From Rhabdophis nuchalis (Eukaryota; Chordata; Lepidosauria; Squamata; Natricidae): 64,000 nucleotides of DNA. This document shows positions 20,586 through 30,189 of the stretch, one piece after another. The notes beneath the pieces are model-generated. The model saw only the letters and a list, made by a program, of their open reading frames with translations. It was not told the origin of the DNA and made no database searches. The stretch covers positions 218,431,462-218,495,461 of the forward strand of contig CM077644.1 in the NCBI GenBank assembly GCA_039707465.1. Direction: 5' to 3'. Position numbers and translations under genes: made by a program. Positions within the stretch are counted from its first letter, which is position 1. Every line of letters begins with the position of its first letter.

Positions 20586-23552
20586 CCAACAAGATATGGC
20601 TCTGAGCCTCTCCTTGTATTTGCTATTTCTAGTATTTGAAAAGCCATGTGATGAGGGAAGAGAACCAACAATTTCAGAAGGCTTCAAAATGATGCTGAGT
20701 GATTGTTGGTTTCCTTGGAAACAGATTCTTTAGGCAGTTCTTGGTTTCCTAGAGATTCTTCAAGGGCTCCTGTGGGAATGAGGTTTGTGAAGAATCCCCA
20801 CAGAAGCCTGACTCTTAAGAGCCTGATTCTGACAATAATTTCCCCAAACATATTCATTCTGAAACCGGGGTTTTGGGGGGATATTTTTGTGAACGCACAA
20901 CAGTACATTCTGTTCCTAGATTTGTTTCTGTCATACTGTGGAGAAACGTAATAGGGAAAGGAGAAGAGAGAAAAAATCAAGATGCTCACTTTTTTCTAGA
21001 CATTTTCTCAAAGCTTCTCTGATCTTGGTGATCAGGGTTTCCAGTCCTGATGTTACTGCTCAATGTTAATCAAGACTTGTCCCTCTGCATATTGCCCATA
21101 ATTTGCCCTTGTAAGATCATTGTAGAGTAATTGTTCCATGCCAATATGAAAAAGAAAAACAAGACTGTCAAACAACTTTGATGGCCAACTAAAGATTGCT
21201 GCATTTTGCCTGCATTTATTATATCCTTTTATGAAATAATACCATGCCTTTGACTGAATATCTTCTTTAAGCTTTAATGACCTGGGTTATTGGCCCATTC
21301 ACTTTTTGTGACATCAATTACAACTTAGAAAATTATAGGCAGTTTATGCATGTTCAGCAGCAAAATTGTGACAAGCACAATAATCACATTTTTCCTAGGT
21401 AAAATTACAGCGTTCTGCATTTTGCAAAGATTTCTTTAAAAGTAGAAGCCTGTTAAGGTCATTTTTGACATAAGTTATTTTCTAATAAGTGCAAAACAAT
21501 CATTTTTCCTTTAGTACTTTTGGCATTTGTGCACTGAAGTACAGATGTCTTTATACTGTGGTAAGCATCATCCTGAGATAAAACTCAGAATTCTTCGCTG
21601 GAATTTGCTTAATTTAAATCTGAACAGAGTTTGGAACAAGAAGTTCTATTATAATATTTTTAAAAAAAAAGAAAATAGTTATTTGCCGCTAGTGAAAATA
21701 GGAAACAACTATAATGCCAAAGGTACATATTAGAGGTGGACCATTTCAGCTACCTGACTCAGGGCTGGAATAATTTACAATGCTTTTTTCATTCTGCCAT
21801 CCCTTGTCTTCCTGATGAACACCCCAATAGAAGCTTTTCCTCCCAATAATCCACTGTGCCTCTTATTTTAAGAGGTTTGCAGTTTTCAGTGCATTCTGAC
21901 TGAGATTGCCCTGGGTTGATTTTCTTCTTCACTGGGGATGGATTTCCAACTGACTGCTGTGTGATTGCGTCAAACTCTTTGGGACAGAATCAGAATTTGA
22001 TGCTAATAATTACAATGTGACAAACAGGCCAAGAGGAAAGTGTTCATCTTACCTTGCAAGCTTCTCAAAAATATATTTGATGCAGAAATCAGGCAGAGCA
22101 AACATTAAAAAGTGAGCATTTTTCAACACTGAAAAATGAGAAAATGAGTGAAATAAAAGTAATAATTTTGTTTACTTATGCTCTGGGACCGTGGAAAAAA
22201 TGGTAGTCTTAAACATTCTGGTTTTCATTTCTGGAGGAAAGGCCTCGGCTTCTATGGGTGGGAATGATCAGATTTTAAAGATGGAAGCATATTTATCAAA
22301 GTCGGAGAAGCAACTAGCTTGTTACAGTAGTCAAATGATTTATATTCCTCATTTTGTCTGCATTTGAACACTCAGCACAGCAATCTCCCACATAAAAGAT
22401 GTAAAGCTGAGATAGGTAAGCGGAAGAGAGAATCTTAAGATCAGTGGCCCAAAGGAAGAAGTGCCAACAGGGAAGAAAGAAGCATAAATTATGAATGCAA
22501 GGCCCTAGTCCTCATGCAAAGTATATATTTTTATTTTGTAATGTATTGAATTGATTGACACATTCATACCGTGGAATCATCTATTTTTTAAAAAGTTCTT
22601 TCCCATTATGGGTTTATCGTGGCAACGTATTTTTTACTGCTTTCATTTGAGCGTAAGAGAAATTTCTACATCTGTCTTATAAAATCTGTCTTTTTTTACC
22701 TCTCCTTTTTCTTCTTCTTTTTTTTTAAAAAAGACACATTGAACCTTTAAAACCCTGAATTATACAATTGTACAACAAAAATCAAATCTTGGGTATGATG
22801 GGATATAATCTGTCAGGAGGGAAAAAGCAGTTTTTGACACAAGCCCAAGTAGCATTACGTTCTGTCCCACCTTCGAGGCCAAACAAAATCCTGCTGTTTC
22901 TGGTATGCATCTTCTGATCCAGTTTGGAGCTCCGGCGGGGAATTCTCCTTGGGCTTCTAGGGAGAACTGCATTATTACTTTAATGTTCCACTCCCCTTTT
23001 CTAAGCCACACAGGCAGCGTAGGAGACACCATTCATCATAAAATCCTTTGAAGCAGCCCACAGGAATGTTAGTTCACTGGAGCAACTGCTGATAGGTATC
23101 CATATACCAAAGAGCAATGCCTGGTTTTATCAGTTGTACATTTCTTTTCAAAAATTTCACCAAAATATAAGCTAAGGAAGAAATTCATCACAGAAGAATT
23201 CATGCTTGCGGGAATGGAAGTTGATTACAGTCACTCAGGTTTTGGCACTTCCAGAGGAAGGACAAATATTATCTCCTTTGGCATGGCATTTTGAGGTTGA
23301 GTGGTAAGATTTAAATGGCTTTGAGCCAACTTCATAGAGAAAGACCACTTTTTGGATCGACTTAAGATAGGTCCTTTAGAAAAGAGCAACTATCAGGCCT
23401 GAGGAATATATATGATGCACACTCTCATTTTTCAATAACTGGGTCTTCTTATTAAAATTGTAGATTTTCTTTAAAAGCCAATCCACATTATGGGAAACTC
23501 TTTTTTATTTTGCATATGGGGTGATATTTTTTTTTCTTTTAAAACAAACGTA
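20586..23552. other. Longest stretch without recognised repeat
   Basis: About 3 kb of AT-rich sequence in which I recognise no transposable element, and no coding frame with a known domain. If any conserved non-coding element is present in the window this is a reasonable place to look; conservation cannot be judged from one sequence. Confidence 0.5.
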
Positions 23553-24036
23553 CGATTCAAGGTGTTGGTTACCATCTTTAAAGCGCTCCATGGCTTAGGA
23601 CCTGGGTACTTACGAGATCGCCTTCTGCCACCGGCCAGTACGCTCCCATAGAGAGGGTCTCCTCATGGTGCCATCGGCTAGACAATGTCGACTGGCAACA
23701 CCCAGGGGGAGAGCCTTCTCCGTGGGAGCACCTGTCCTCTGGAACGAATTGCCCCTGGAGTTATGAATTATCCCTGACCTACGCACCTTCCGCCATGCTC
23801 TCAAAACCTTTTTCTTCCAACAAGCCGGGCTGGCATAAAACATGATTTTTAAATTCAAATTTTTATTAATTTTAATCAGGGTTGGTTGGTGTTTTTTTTT
23901 CACTTTTAGGCCAAAGTCTAATATGTCTTTTAAAAACTTTTTTAACTTTTATATATTTGTTTTTATTCTAGCTGTACACTGCCCTGAGTCCTTCGGGAGT
24001 AGGGCGGTATAAAAAACCAATAAACTCATACTCAAA
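23553..24036 (+). pseudogene. L2-like LINE 3' end
   Basis: Begins at TTCAAGGTGTTGGTTACCAT, matching 10673 onward, with CTCCATGGCTTAGGACC, AACACCCAGGGGGAGAGCC and TTCTTCCAACAAGCCGGGC. A short internal deletion near 23625 removes the PHTSLRP-coding segment. The 3' end CTGCCCTGAGTCCTTCGGG ..GGGCGGTATAAAA is intact. Confidence 0.85.
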
Positions 24037-24440
24037 CTCAATTCCAGTTGAGCCTAGAAAGAGAAAGAGGAGAAGGTTAAAAAAGCCCTTGCAGCTAGGC
24101 TTAAGGATGCTGTTGGAGTACGTTTTGGATACTATGAAGCTCATTAATTTGGAATGGGTTGGAATAGAGGAATGCCAAAGGCCAGCTTACAGGAGGATGT
24201 GAAACTTTGCATAGCAATATCATACATTTCATTTGAAATTGATTAAAATTTATGGGAATCAATACGGAAAAAGGGCCCAGTTCTAGGCTACAATTTTTCA
24301 TAGTATGATTTTATTTTTCAGTTGATAGATTTGCAGTAAATGGATTGCTTCTCTGTTATTACCATTTTACAGATAGGAAAACTGAAACCATTATGGGTTT
24401 GGTATTTCTGGTTTGCTTGAGGTTATCATTCACTCCAATG
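24037..24440. other. No gene or repeat recognised
   Basis: AT-rich sequence between the LINE end and the hAT MITE. Confidence 0.45.
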
Positions 24441-24448
24441 CTCTGGTG

Positions 24449-24597
24449 CAGTGGTGGGTTTCTGCAGGCTCGCACCTACTCGCGAGAGCCGGTTGGTGAA
24501 ATTTAGAGAACCGGTGAGAGGGGGTTCCACCGGCGTACCTGGAAGTAAATATGGCCCGCCGCTGCCAGTGACCCAACGGGAAGGAAAGCAAAGGAAA

Positions 24598-24687
<90 letters not shown>

Positions 24688-24863
24688 ATTTATCATCACA
24701 ATTGAGTATAAAATTTTGGTTGCTAAGCAAGAGCGTTGTTAAATGAGTTTCACCACATTTTAAAAGGTGGCCACTCCCACCCTGTCACATGACTGCCAAG
24801 CCATGCTCACAAAATAGGCCACACCTACAGAGTAGGTTCTAAAAAATTTGAAACCCACCACTG
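24449..24863. mobile_element. hAT MITE with internal (GAAA)n, 415 bp, exact 8-bp duplication
   Basis: Ends are CAGTGGTGGGTTTC and GAAACCCACCACTG, perfect 14-bp inverted repeats. Flanks are exact CTCTGGTG copies (24441-24448, 24864-24871). A GAAA array of about 22 units (24598-24687) lies inside. Both ends, each for about 100-200 bp, are homologous to the 1,683-bp element at 28499-30181 in inverted orientation, and the whole matches the element at 50556-51015. Confidence 0.93.
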
Positions 24864-24871
24864 CTCTGGTG

Positions 24872-25285
24872 GCTTTTAAAACCAATATTTAAGAGATCAA
24901 AAAAGGCTCTAGGTGCAGAACTAGGCTGGATTTTTATTTTCCAAATCAAGAATTTTGCTACGCCTATTGGCACCTCACTTTTGCATATCAGCTTGTTCGT
25001 TTTGTAGCTGTTTGTTTCCTTCAGTGAGTTAAGTATAAATTGCAGAAGGAAATAATTCAGTTACAGCTACAATAATGTCCCATTTGCACTTATGCTTGGT
25101 TTGTTTCTCATATAATTGTACCAATATTTCAAAAGCACGTTTAATTCATGCAAGCAGTAATCAGTGGTGCATGGCTGCAACAGACTAGGATAAAATTATC
25201 ATTCACATTTTTGAATGCTTTTCCCCACTTTCAACAGTACCAGTAGTTTTAATGTATGGAAATCTGCAAACATTTGCATTGCAAA
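24872..25285. other. No gene or repeat recognised
   Basis: AT-rich sequence. It would be the downstream flank of the candidate exon on the minus strand; no clear poly(A) signal stands out. Confidence 0.45.
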
Positions 25286-25510
25286 TTAGACTGGAAAATT
25301 GCCTGTGCCAGAGCCATCACTGGAAGCCACTTTGAGGCATTTTCTGCAGTATCTTACTGTCTGCAGCCATGTGAAAACATTTCCAGATTTATTTAGTCTT
25401 TTGGCGGTGCGCCTCAGTTTTTCTTGAAAAAGAGGAGTTAGTGCTTCTTCTCTCAGTTCTCTTATTTTCTTCCTTTTCTCAAGGAATGCTGCTAATTGTT
25501 TTTCTTTCAA
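25286..25510 (-). CDS. Candidate terminal exon or orphan frame, 75 codons, unknown
   Basis: I do not recognise this protein. On the minus strand the frame is lysine/glutamate/arginine-rich and likely helical (LEKRKKIRELREEALTPLFQ), then has FTWLQTVRYCRKCLKV with a C-x2-C pair, and stops with TAA at 25286. There is no ATG at the upstream end; the listed start is TTG. The frame continues upstream for about 14 more codons before a stop. A possible splice acceptor (pyrimidine-leaning sequence ending ATTATAG, then TTACTTTG) sits just upstream, which would make this a last coding exon of a host gene. The composition looks more protein-like than other frames nearby and no repeat overlaps it. A chance frame remains the simplest alternative. 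Confidence 0.22.
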   Translation of the reverse strand: MKEKQLAAFLEKRKKIRELREEALTPLFQEKLRRTAKRLNKSGNVFTWLQTVRYCRKCLKVASSDGSGTGNFPV

Positions 25511-25794
25511 AGTAACTATAATTGTGCAAGTAAGAGATTCAGGATTGTGCTCTTTTCAATAAATTATTGGGGAGGGAAGATCTGTTTGAAAATCAAAGGG
25601 AAGGCTTACCAAGAATTATTTACTTCTTTGTCTTGCCACACAAATTTGGCTCCACTATTCTATTTGCATTGGGAAGAAATTGCTAATTGTGCTTCCTACT
25701 TATTTGGACTATGTTATCACTTCCTCCAGATCTGTTAGCCACACTTAGGTATATCAGACAATAAAATTAACTCCAGATAAAGACCAGAACATTA
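25511..25794. other. No gene or repeat recognised
   Basis: AT-rich spacer before a CR1 remnant. Confidence 0.4.
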
Positions 25795-26322
25795 TTAAAC
25801 TGGTTATAAAGCCTTACTATGGTAAGACCATACCTAGAATACTGCATCCAGTTTGGTCACCACAGAATAAAAAAGATGTTGAGACACTAGAAAGAGTGCA
25901 GAGAAGAGCAACAAAGATGATTAGGGGGACTGGAGGCAAAAGCATATGAAGAACAATGACAGGAACTAGTGAAAAGAAGGACCAGGGGAGACATGGAAGC
26001 ATTGTTCCAATATTTGAAGGGCTGTCACAGACAGGAGGGGGCTCAACCTGTTCTCCAAAGCACCTGAAGGTCAGACAAGGAATAATGGATGGAAACTGAG
26101 CAAGGAGAGATTCAACCTAGAAATAAGGATAAATTTTCTGACAGTGAGAACAATCAACCAATGGAACAGAAGTTGCCTTCAGAAGTTGTGGAAGCTTCAT
26201 CACTGGAGGTTTTCAAGAAGAAACTGGACTGCCATCTGTCAGAAATGTAGTGTAGAGTCTCCTGCTTGGGTGGGGGTTGGACTAGATGACCTATAAGGTC
26301 CCTTCCAATTCTGTTATTCTGA
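25795..26322 (+). pseudogene. CR1 LINE 3' end, sense, decayed
   Basis: Phrases ACCATACCTAGAATACTGCA, GAAAGAGTGCAGAGAAGAGC, GGATGGAAACTGAGCAAGG and AGGTCCCTTCCAATTCTGTT are the sense versions of the antisense CR1 at 13450-14200. Indels break all frames. The tail is short (TATTCTGATTC), with no pentamer expansion. Confidence 0.85.
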
Positions 26323-26704
26323 TTCACCTCTTTCTCAGTGAAGTAGGGAGGTGTCAAGGTAGAGTGAATAGTACTATAACTCTGCAGCAGGGAAAGGCCC
26401 TAAGATTGAGAGAGACTCCTCACAGTTTCTGTTTATTTACCAAAGCAACCACAATAAACAGTCATGCAACATCATATGACCAAGGCAGTCTCTTCCGAGA
26501 CTCTATTCCAGATACGTTGAGTTTGCAACTTCCAAAATTCCAAGCCAGCCTAATAAATGGAATTTTGGACATTCCAGCCCCAGAAGAGATCATGTTGAAA
26601 GAAAGGTGATCCAGGCTGTCTTTTTCTAGGAGGAAATGTAACTTGATTGATCATTCATGATACCTTAACTCAACTGTTTTAATTTGGTCATGCTTTTTGT
26701 ACTT
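26323..26704. other. No gene recognised
   Basis: Spacer between a CR1 end and a SINE. Frames here have no recognisable domain. Confidence 0.4.
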
Positions 26705-26985
26705 ATTTTTCTGTAGAGTGAGCTCCCATTACTTGTCCCAGCTTCTGCCAACCTAGCAGTTCGAAAGCACGTAAAAATGCAAGTAGAAAAATAGGGACCA
26801 CCTTTGGAAGGTAACAGTGTTCCATATGCCTTCAGTGTTTAGTAATGCAGGCCACATGGCCAAAGAGATGTCTTCAGATAGCACTGGCTCTTCAGCATTG
26901 AAACGGAGATGACCACCACCCCTTAGAGTTGGGAACAACTAGCACATATGTACGAGGGGAACCTTTACCTAAAGAAAGAAGAATC
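26705..26985 (+). mobile_element. Sauria-type SINE, head missing
   Basis: Starts in the body (GTGAGCTCCCATTACTTGTC), runs through CTTCTGCCAACCTAGCAG and GCAGGCCACATGGCC, and ends GGGGAACCTTTACCTAAAG. The tRNA-like head is absent, so it is 5'-truncated. Confidence 0.85.
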
Positions 26986-28149
26986 CAGAATAAAACTACT
27001 TGCTGAGCAGAGTTAGCATCTACCTATATTTAGGGCCTCTGAGTTTTGATTTATTAGACAATTCAGAACTGGATATTTGCTTAGTAAGATCCATGAATGG
27101 CATTCTGTCAGTTGGTAACATGGAAAGGAAAACAAGCCATTGTCCCTGTGTGCTTCCATTGGTTGAAATTTATGACATTAAGTACTCAAGAAGTTGCCTT
27201 ATAGAGAGATGGACCACCCCACCACCTAGAATCAAAAAATGAATAGGACATTTTTTTCAGTCCTTTAAAAAAAAGCCCTTAATATGAGGCTTAAGAGATC
27301 TGCAGCTGCTCTGTTACTTGTTCTGAGTTTTACAGAAAAGAACGAAAAGAAAGCAAAAGGAAACAATGTCCAAATTTGGCTGGAATGTGGTTTTTTTTTC
27401 CTTTTTAAAGATCACACACCTGCAAATCATCAAAACCATTACACTTCCCACACTGATTCCATGGAGATCAATTGTAGTGGATTGCCAGCCTTCAATTTAT
27501 CCTCAACATTCTTTCTTCTGTGAACAGAATATTCTTTAAGCCAGAAAAGGATCCCATTAACTGGAACGTTATTGAGTCCAAGAGTTGCATGTAGTTCAAT
27601 TCTTAAATTCTTAAATACTGAGAAGTGTTTTTGGTCTTGCTTTGAAGTGTGCTTCTGCCAGGAGAAAGGCTGCTTTTTATCAGTTACAGGTTGCTTAGTG
27701 TTTCTGGCTCTGTGATTACCTGGCTTTTGGCATACTTGGCATGTAATATATTTTTGAATTCTCAAGGGCTGTTATTTCCATGAAATCAGCTAATATTTCA
27801 AGATTGACCCAAAAGAACAGAAAGTCACTAAAGCTGTCCTTCCATTTTCCAACAATTCAAGCACTTCGGGTGTATGGAAGGAACACTTTGTGATGATATG
27901 GTGCATAAACCTGTTACACTTGAGCAACAGAGTGCTAAAACATTGAACCATGACTTCATGAACCATGTGAAGCCAAAGTTACCTAAAGGTCAATCGAGAG
28001 TTGTTATTGTTGTAGCAGTAGTTCTCCAATAACCAACATTTCAACAGAAACTTTGCTTATAGGAAAAAATCACACAAATATTTAAAATATAAAAGAAAAT
28101 ACAATAAAACAGAGTTACTGTGCAATACATAAAACATGCAATATATATC
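26986..28149. other. No gene or repeat recognised
   Basis: AT-rich sequence. The 108-codon minus frame at 27439-27765 shows no domain. Confidence 0.45.
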
Positions 28150-28490
28150 AAAATCCGGCTGGACTTTCCAATCGCCACACCCCACCGCGGGGAGGCGGAA
28201 CCTGAGATTCCTATATGGTTCCGCCCCAGGCTCCTGATGGACCCAGAAAGGTTCCAGAGGGAGCTTGGACCAATACCTGTGGCCTTGCCCCGCGATTCGA
28301 CTGAGGACCTAGTGGCCGCATGGCTTGGACCGAGTCGCGCCCTTGCGGCCTCTCTTGCGGCGCCAAATCACCCAGGCTCCTTGGTTTACCGAGGACCTAA
28401 GGGAGATGAAACGGCGCAAGAGATGCTTAGAGAGCAGATGGAGATCCTCTCGCTCCGAAGCCGATCGAACACTAGTGAGAGCCCATATTA
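28150..28490 (+). pseudogene. L2-like LINE copy 2, 5' piece
   Basis: Matches the start of the frame at 8911 from GATTCGACTGAGGACCTAGT onward, and extends about 130 bases further upstream (CACCCCACCGCGGGGAGG...) than that copy. A short deletion relative to copy 1 lies near 28324, shifting the frame. It continues at 30182 after the hAT insertion. Confidence 0.85.
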
Positions 28491-28734
28491 GGACTTACCA
28501 GGGGTGGGTTTCAAAATTTTTGGAACAGGTTCTGTAGGTGTGGCCTGCTTTGTGGGAGTGGCTCTGCAGTCATGTGACCGGGTGGGCGTGGCCAATTAGG
28601 AAAATGTGGTGGAATTCACTTAACAACGGTCTTGCTTAGCCACCAAAATTTTGGCCTCAATTGTGGTCATAAGTTCTCTTTCATCTCTGTCCCACTTTCT
28701 TTCTTTTTCTTTCTTTTCTTTCTTCCCTTCTTTC

Positions 28735-29045
28735 TCTTTCTCTCTGTCTCTCTCTGTCTCTCTCTCTCTGAGTCTGTCTGTCTCTCACTGTGGCTCTTTA
28801 TCTCTCTCTCCCTCCCTCCCTCCCTCTCTGTCTCTTTCTATCATTCTCTGAGTCTGTCTGTTTCTCTCAGTGGCTCTTTATCTCTCTCTCTCTCCCTCCC
28901 TCTCTGTCTCTTTCTACCATTCTCTGTGTCTGTCTGACTCTCTCTCTGTGGCTCTTTCTCTCCCTCCTTCCCTCCCTCTCTGTCTCTTTCTACCATTCTC
29001 TGTGTCTGTCTGACTCTCTCTCTCTGTGGCTCTTTCTCTCCCTCC
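28735..29045. repeat. 78-80-bp CT-rich minisatellite, about four units
   Basis: The phrase GTGGCTCTTT recurs at 28790, 28870, 28948 and 29026, giving a period of 80, 78 and 78 bp. Each unit also carries TCTGTCTCTTTCTA and CATTCTCTG. It has grown out of the CT (GAAA on the other strand) tract that sits at the same position in the short MITEs. Confidence 0.85.
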
Positions 29046-29254
29046 TCCCCTCCCGCCCGCCGTCTCAGGCAGCCCAGCTCCCGCGCCTCCCAGTCCTCCG
29101 CCTGCATTGCCCCACTTCACCGGCTCACCTCGGCCCCCGAGGTTGCCCGGTTTCCGGATGCAGCCGCCCCCTCGGCGCTTCGCTCTGCCGCTCTGCGGCT
29201 TCTGCTGCTTCGGCAGGCCAGTAGGTTTGGCCGGCGGGGGCGGGGTGAGCCCCA

Positions 29255-29606
29255 TAGTCCCGTTCCCCTCCCCTCCCCCGCTCCCAGAGCCGGAAGGCCG
29301 CACCCGGCGGGTACCTGCAGCGGCCGAAGCAGCTTGGGCAGCTGCGCACGCCGGCCAATGGCGAGCCGCGGTCCGGGGGCGAGGTTGGCCACCCACAGGC
29401 GGGGCAGGGGGCCGGGCCGCCGGGGAGGGGCGCCCCAGGTCAGCTCCCGGGTCAGCACCTCCACCGGCCGGCGGCGGGGTCGGACGGACAGGTACCGTGA
29501 GGGCGGCTCGAGGGAAGGAGGAGCAGGCAGGCGCCGAGCCGCCTCCCGCCTGCCCCGTGGCTTCAGGACAGGTCCTGGGCAGGCTGAGTCGGGCCTCACC
29601 ATCCCC
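29255..29606 (+). repeat. Left arm of GC-rich inverted repeat
   Basis: From TAGTCCCGTTCCCC to CCTCACCATCCCC. It pairs with 29708-30080 at high identity. Notable inner phrases are GGTACCTGCAGCGGCCGAAG, CGCCGGCCAATGGCGAGCC (with a CCAAT motif) and CACCTCCACCGGCCGGCGGC. Confidence 0.93.
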
Positions 29607-29707
29607 CCCCCGTCTTCCCCGATGGCGTCTGGAGTGATCAGGGGCCGTGCAGAAACTCCTGCGCCGCTGCCCTCCATTCCCCGCTGCCCTCCGTGTGCCG
29701 TTGGCCC

Positions 29708-30080
29708 GGGGATGGTGAGGCCCGACTCAGCCTGCCCAGGACCTGTCCTGAAGCCACGGGGCAGGCGGGAGGAGGCTCGGCGCCTGCCTGCCTGCCTGCC
29801 TGCCTGCCTGCTTCTCCTTCCCTCGGGCCGCCCTCGCGGTACCTGTCTGTCCGACCCCGCCGCCGGCCGGTGGAGGTGCTGACCCGGGAGCCGACCTGGG
29901 GTGCCCCTCCCCGGCAGCCCGGCCCCCTGCCCCACCTGCGGGTGGCCAACCCCGCCCCCGGACCGCGGCTCGCCATTGGCCGGCGTGCGCAGCTGCCCAA
30001 GCTGCTTCGGCCGCTGCAGGTACCCGCCGGGCGCGGCCTTCCGGCTCTGGGAGTGGGGGAGGGGAGGGGAACGGGGACTA
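29708..30080 (-). repeat. Right arm of GC-rich inverted repeat
   Basis: Reverse complement of 29255-29606, with scattered substitutions and an extra GCCT expansion at about 29787-29812 that accounts for most of the length difference. A 101-bp unique spacer (29607-29707) separates the arms. Confidence 0.93.
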
Positions 30081-30189
30081 CTTACTTCCGGGTCCACCGG
30101 TCCAAGCGGATCGCTTGGGATCGGGAAATTTGACGAAAGGGCTCGCGCGAGCCCACCCGAACCCTGAGAAACCCACCCCTGGGACTTAC

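Larger units (their letters stand above)
28499..30181. mobile_element. Long-form hAT-type element, 1,683 bp, with internal GC-rich palindrome
   Basis: Inserted in L2-like copy 2. Ends are CAGGGGTGGGTTTC and GAAACCCACCCCTG, perfect 14-bp inverted repeats. The flanks are exact GGACTTAC copies (28491-28498 and 30182-30189), and removing one restores the colinear LINE sequence. The first 200 bp (GGAACAGGTTCTGTAGGTGT, CAGTCATGTGACCGGGTGGG, GAATTCACTTAACAACGG) match the reversed right part of the MITEs at 24449 and 50556. The last 100 bp (ACTTACTTCCGGGTCCACCG ... GCTCGCGCGAGC) match their reversed left part. Between lie a CT-rich minisatellite and a 0.8-kb GC-rich inverted repeat absent from the short forms. 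No transposase frame is present; open frames of 100-300 codons on both strands mirror each other because of the palindrome. Confidence 0.93.

Noticed and set aside
27439..27765. 108-codon minus-strand frame
   Set aside because: No domain and no repeat support; probably chance.
28651..28937. Serine/leucine-rich secreted-like protein
   Set aside because: Translation of a CT minisatellite.
29026..30133. Proline/arginine-rich genes of 150-326 codons on both strands
   Set aside because: They lie in a GC-rich palindrome within a transposon, mirror each other on opposite strands, and show low-complexity composition and no domain.
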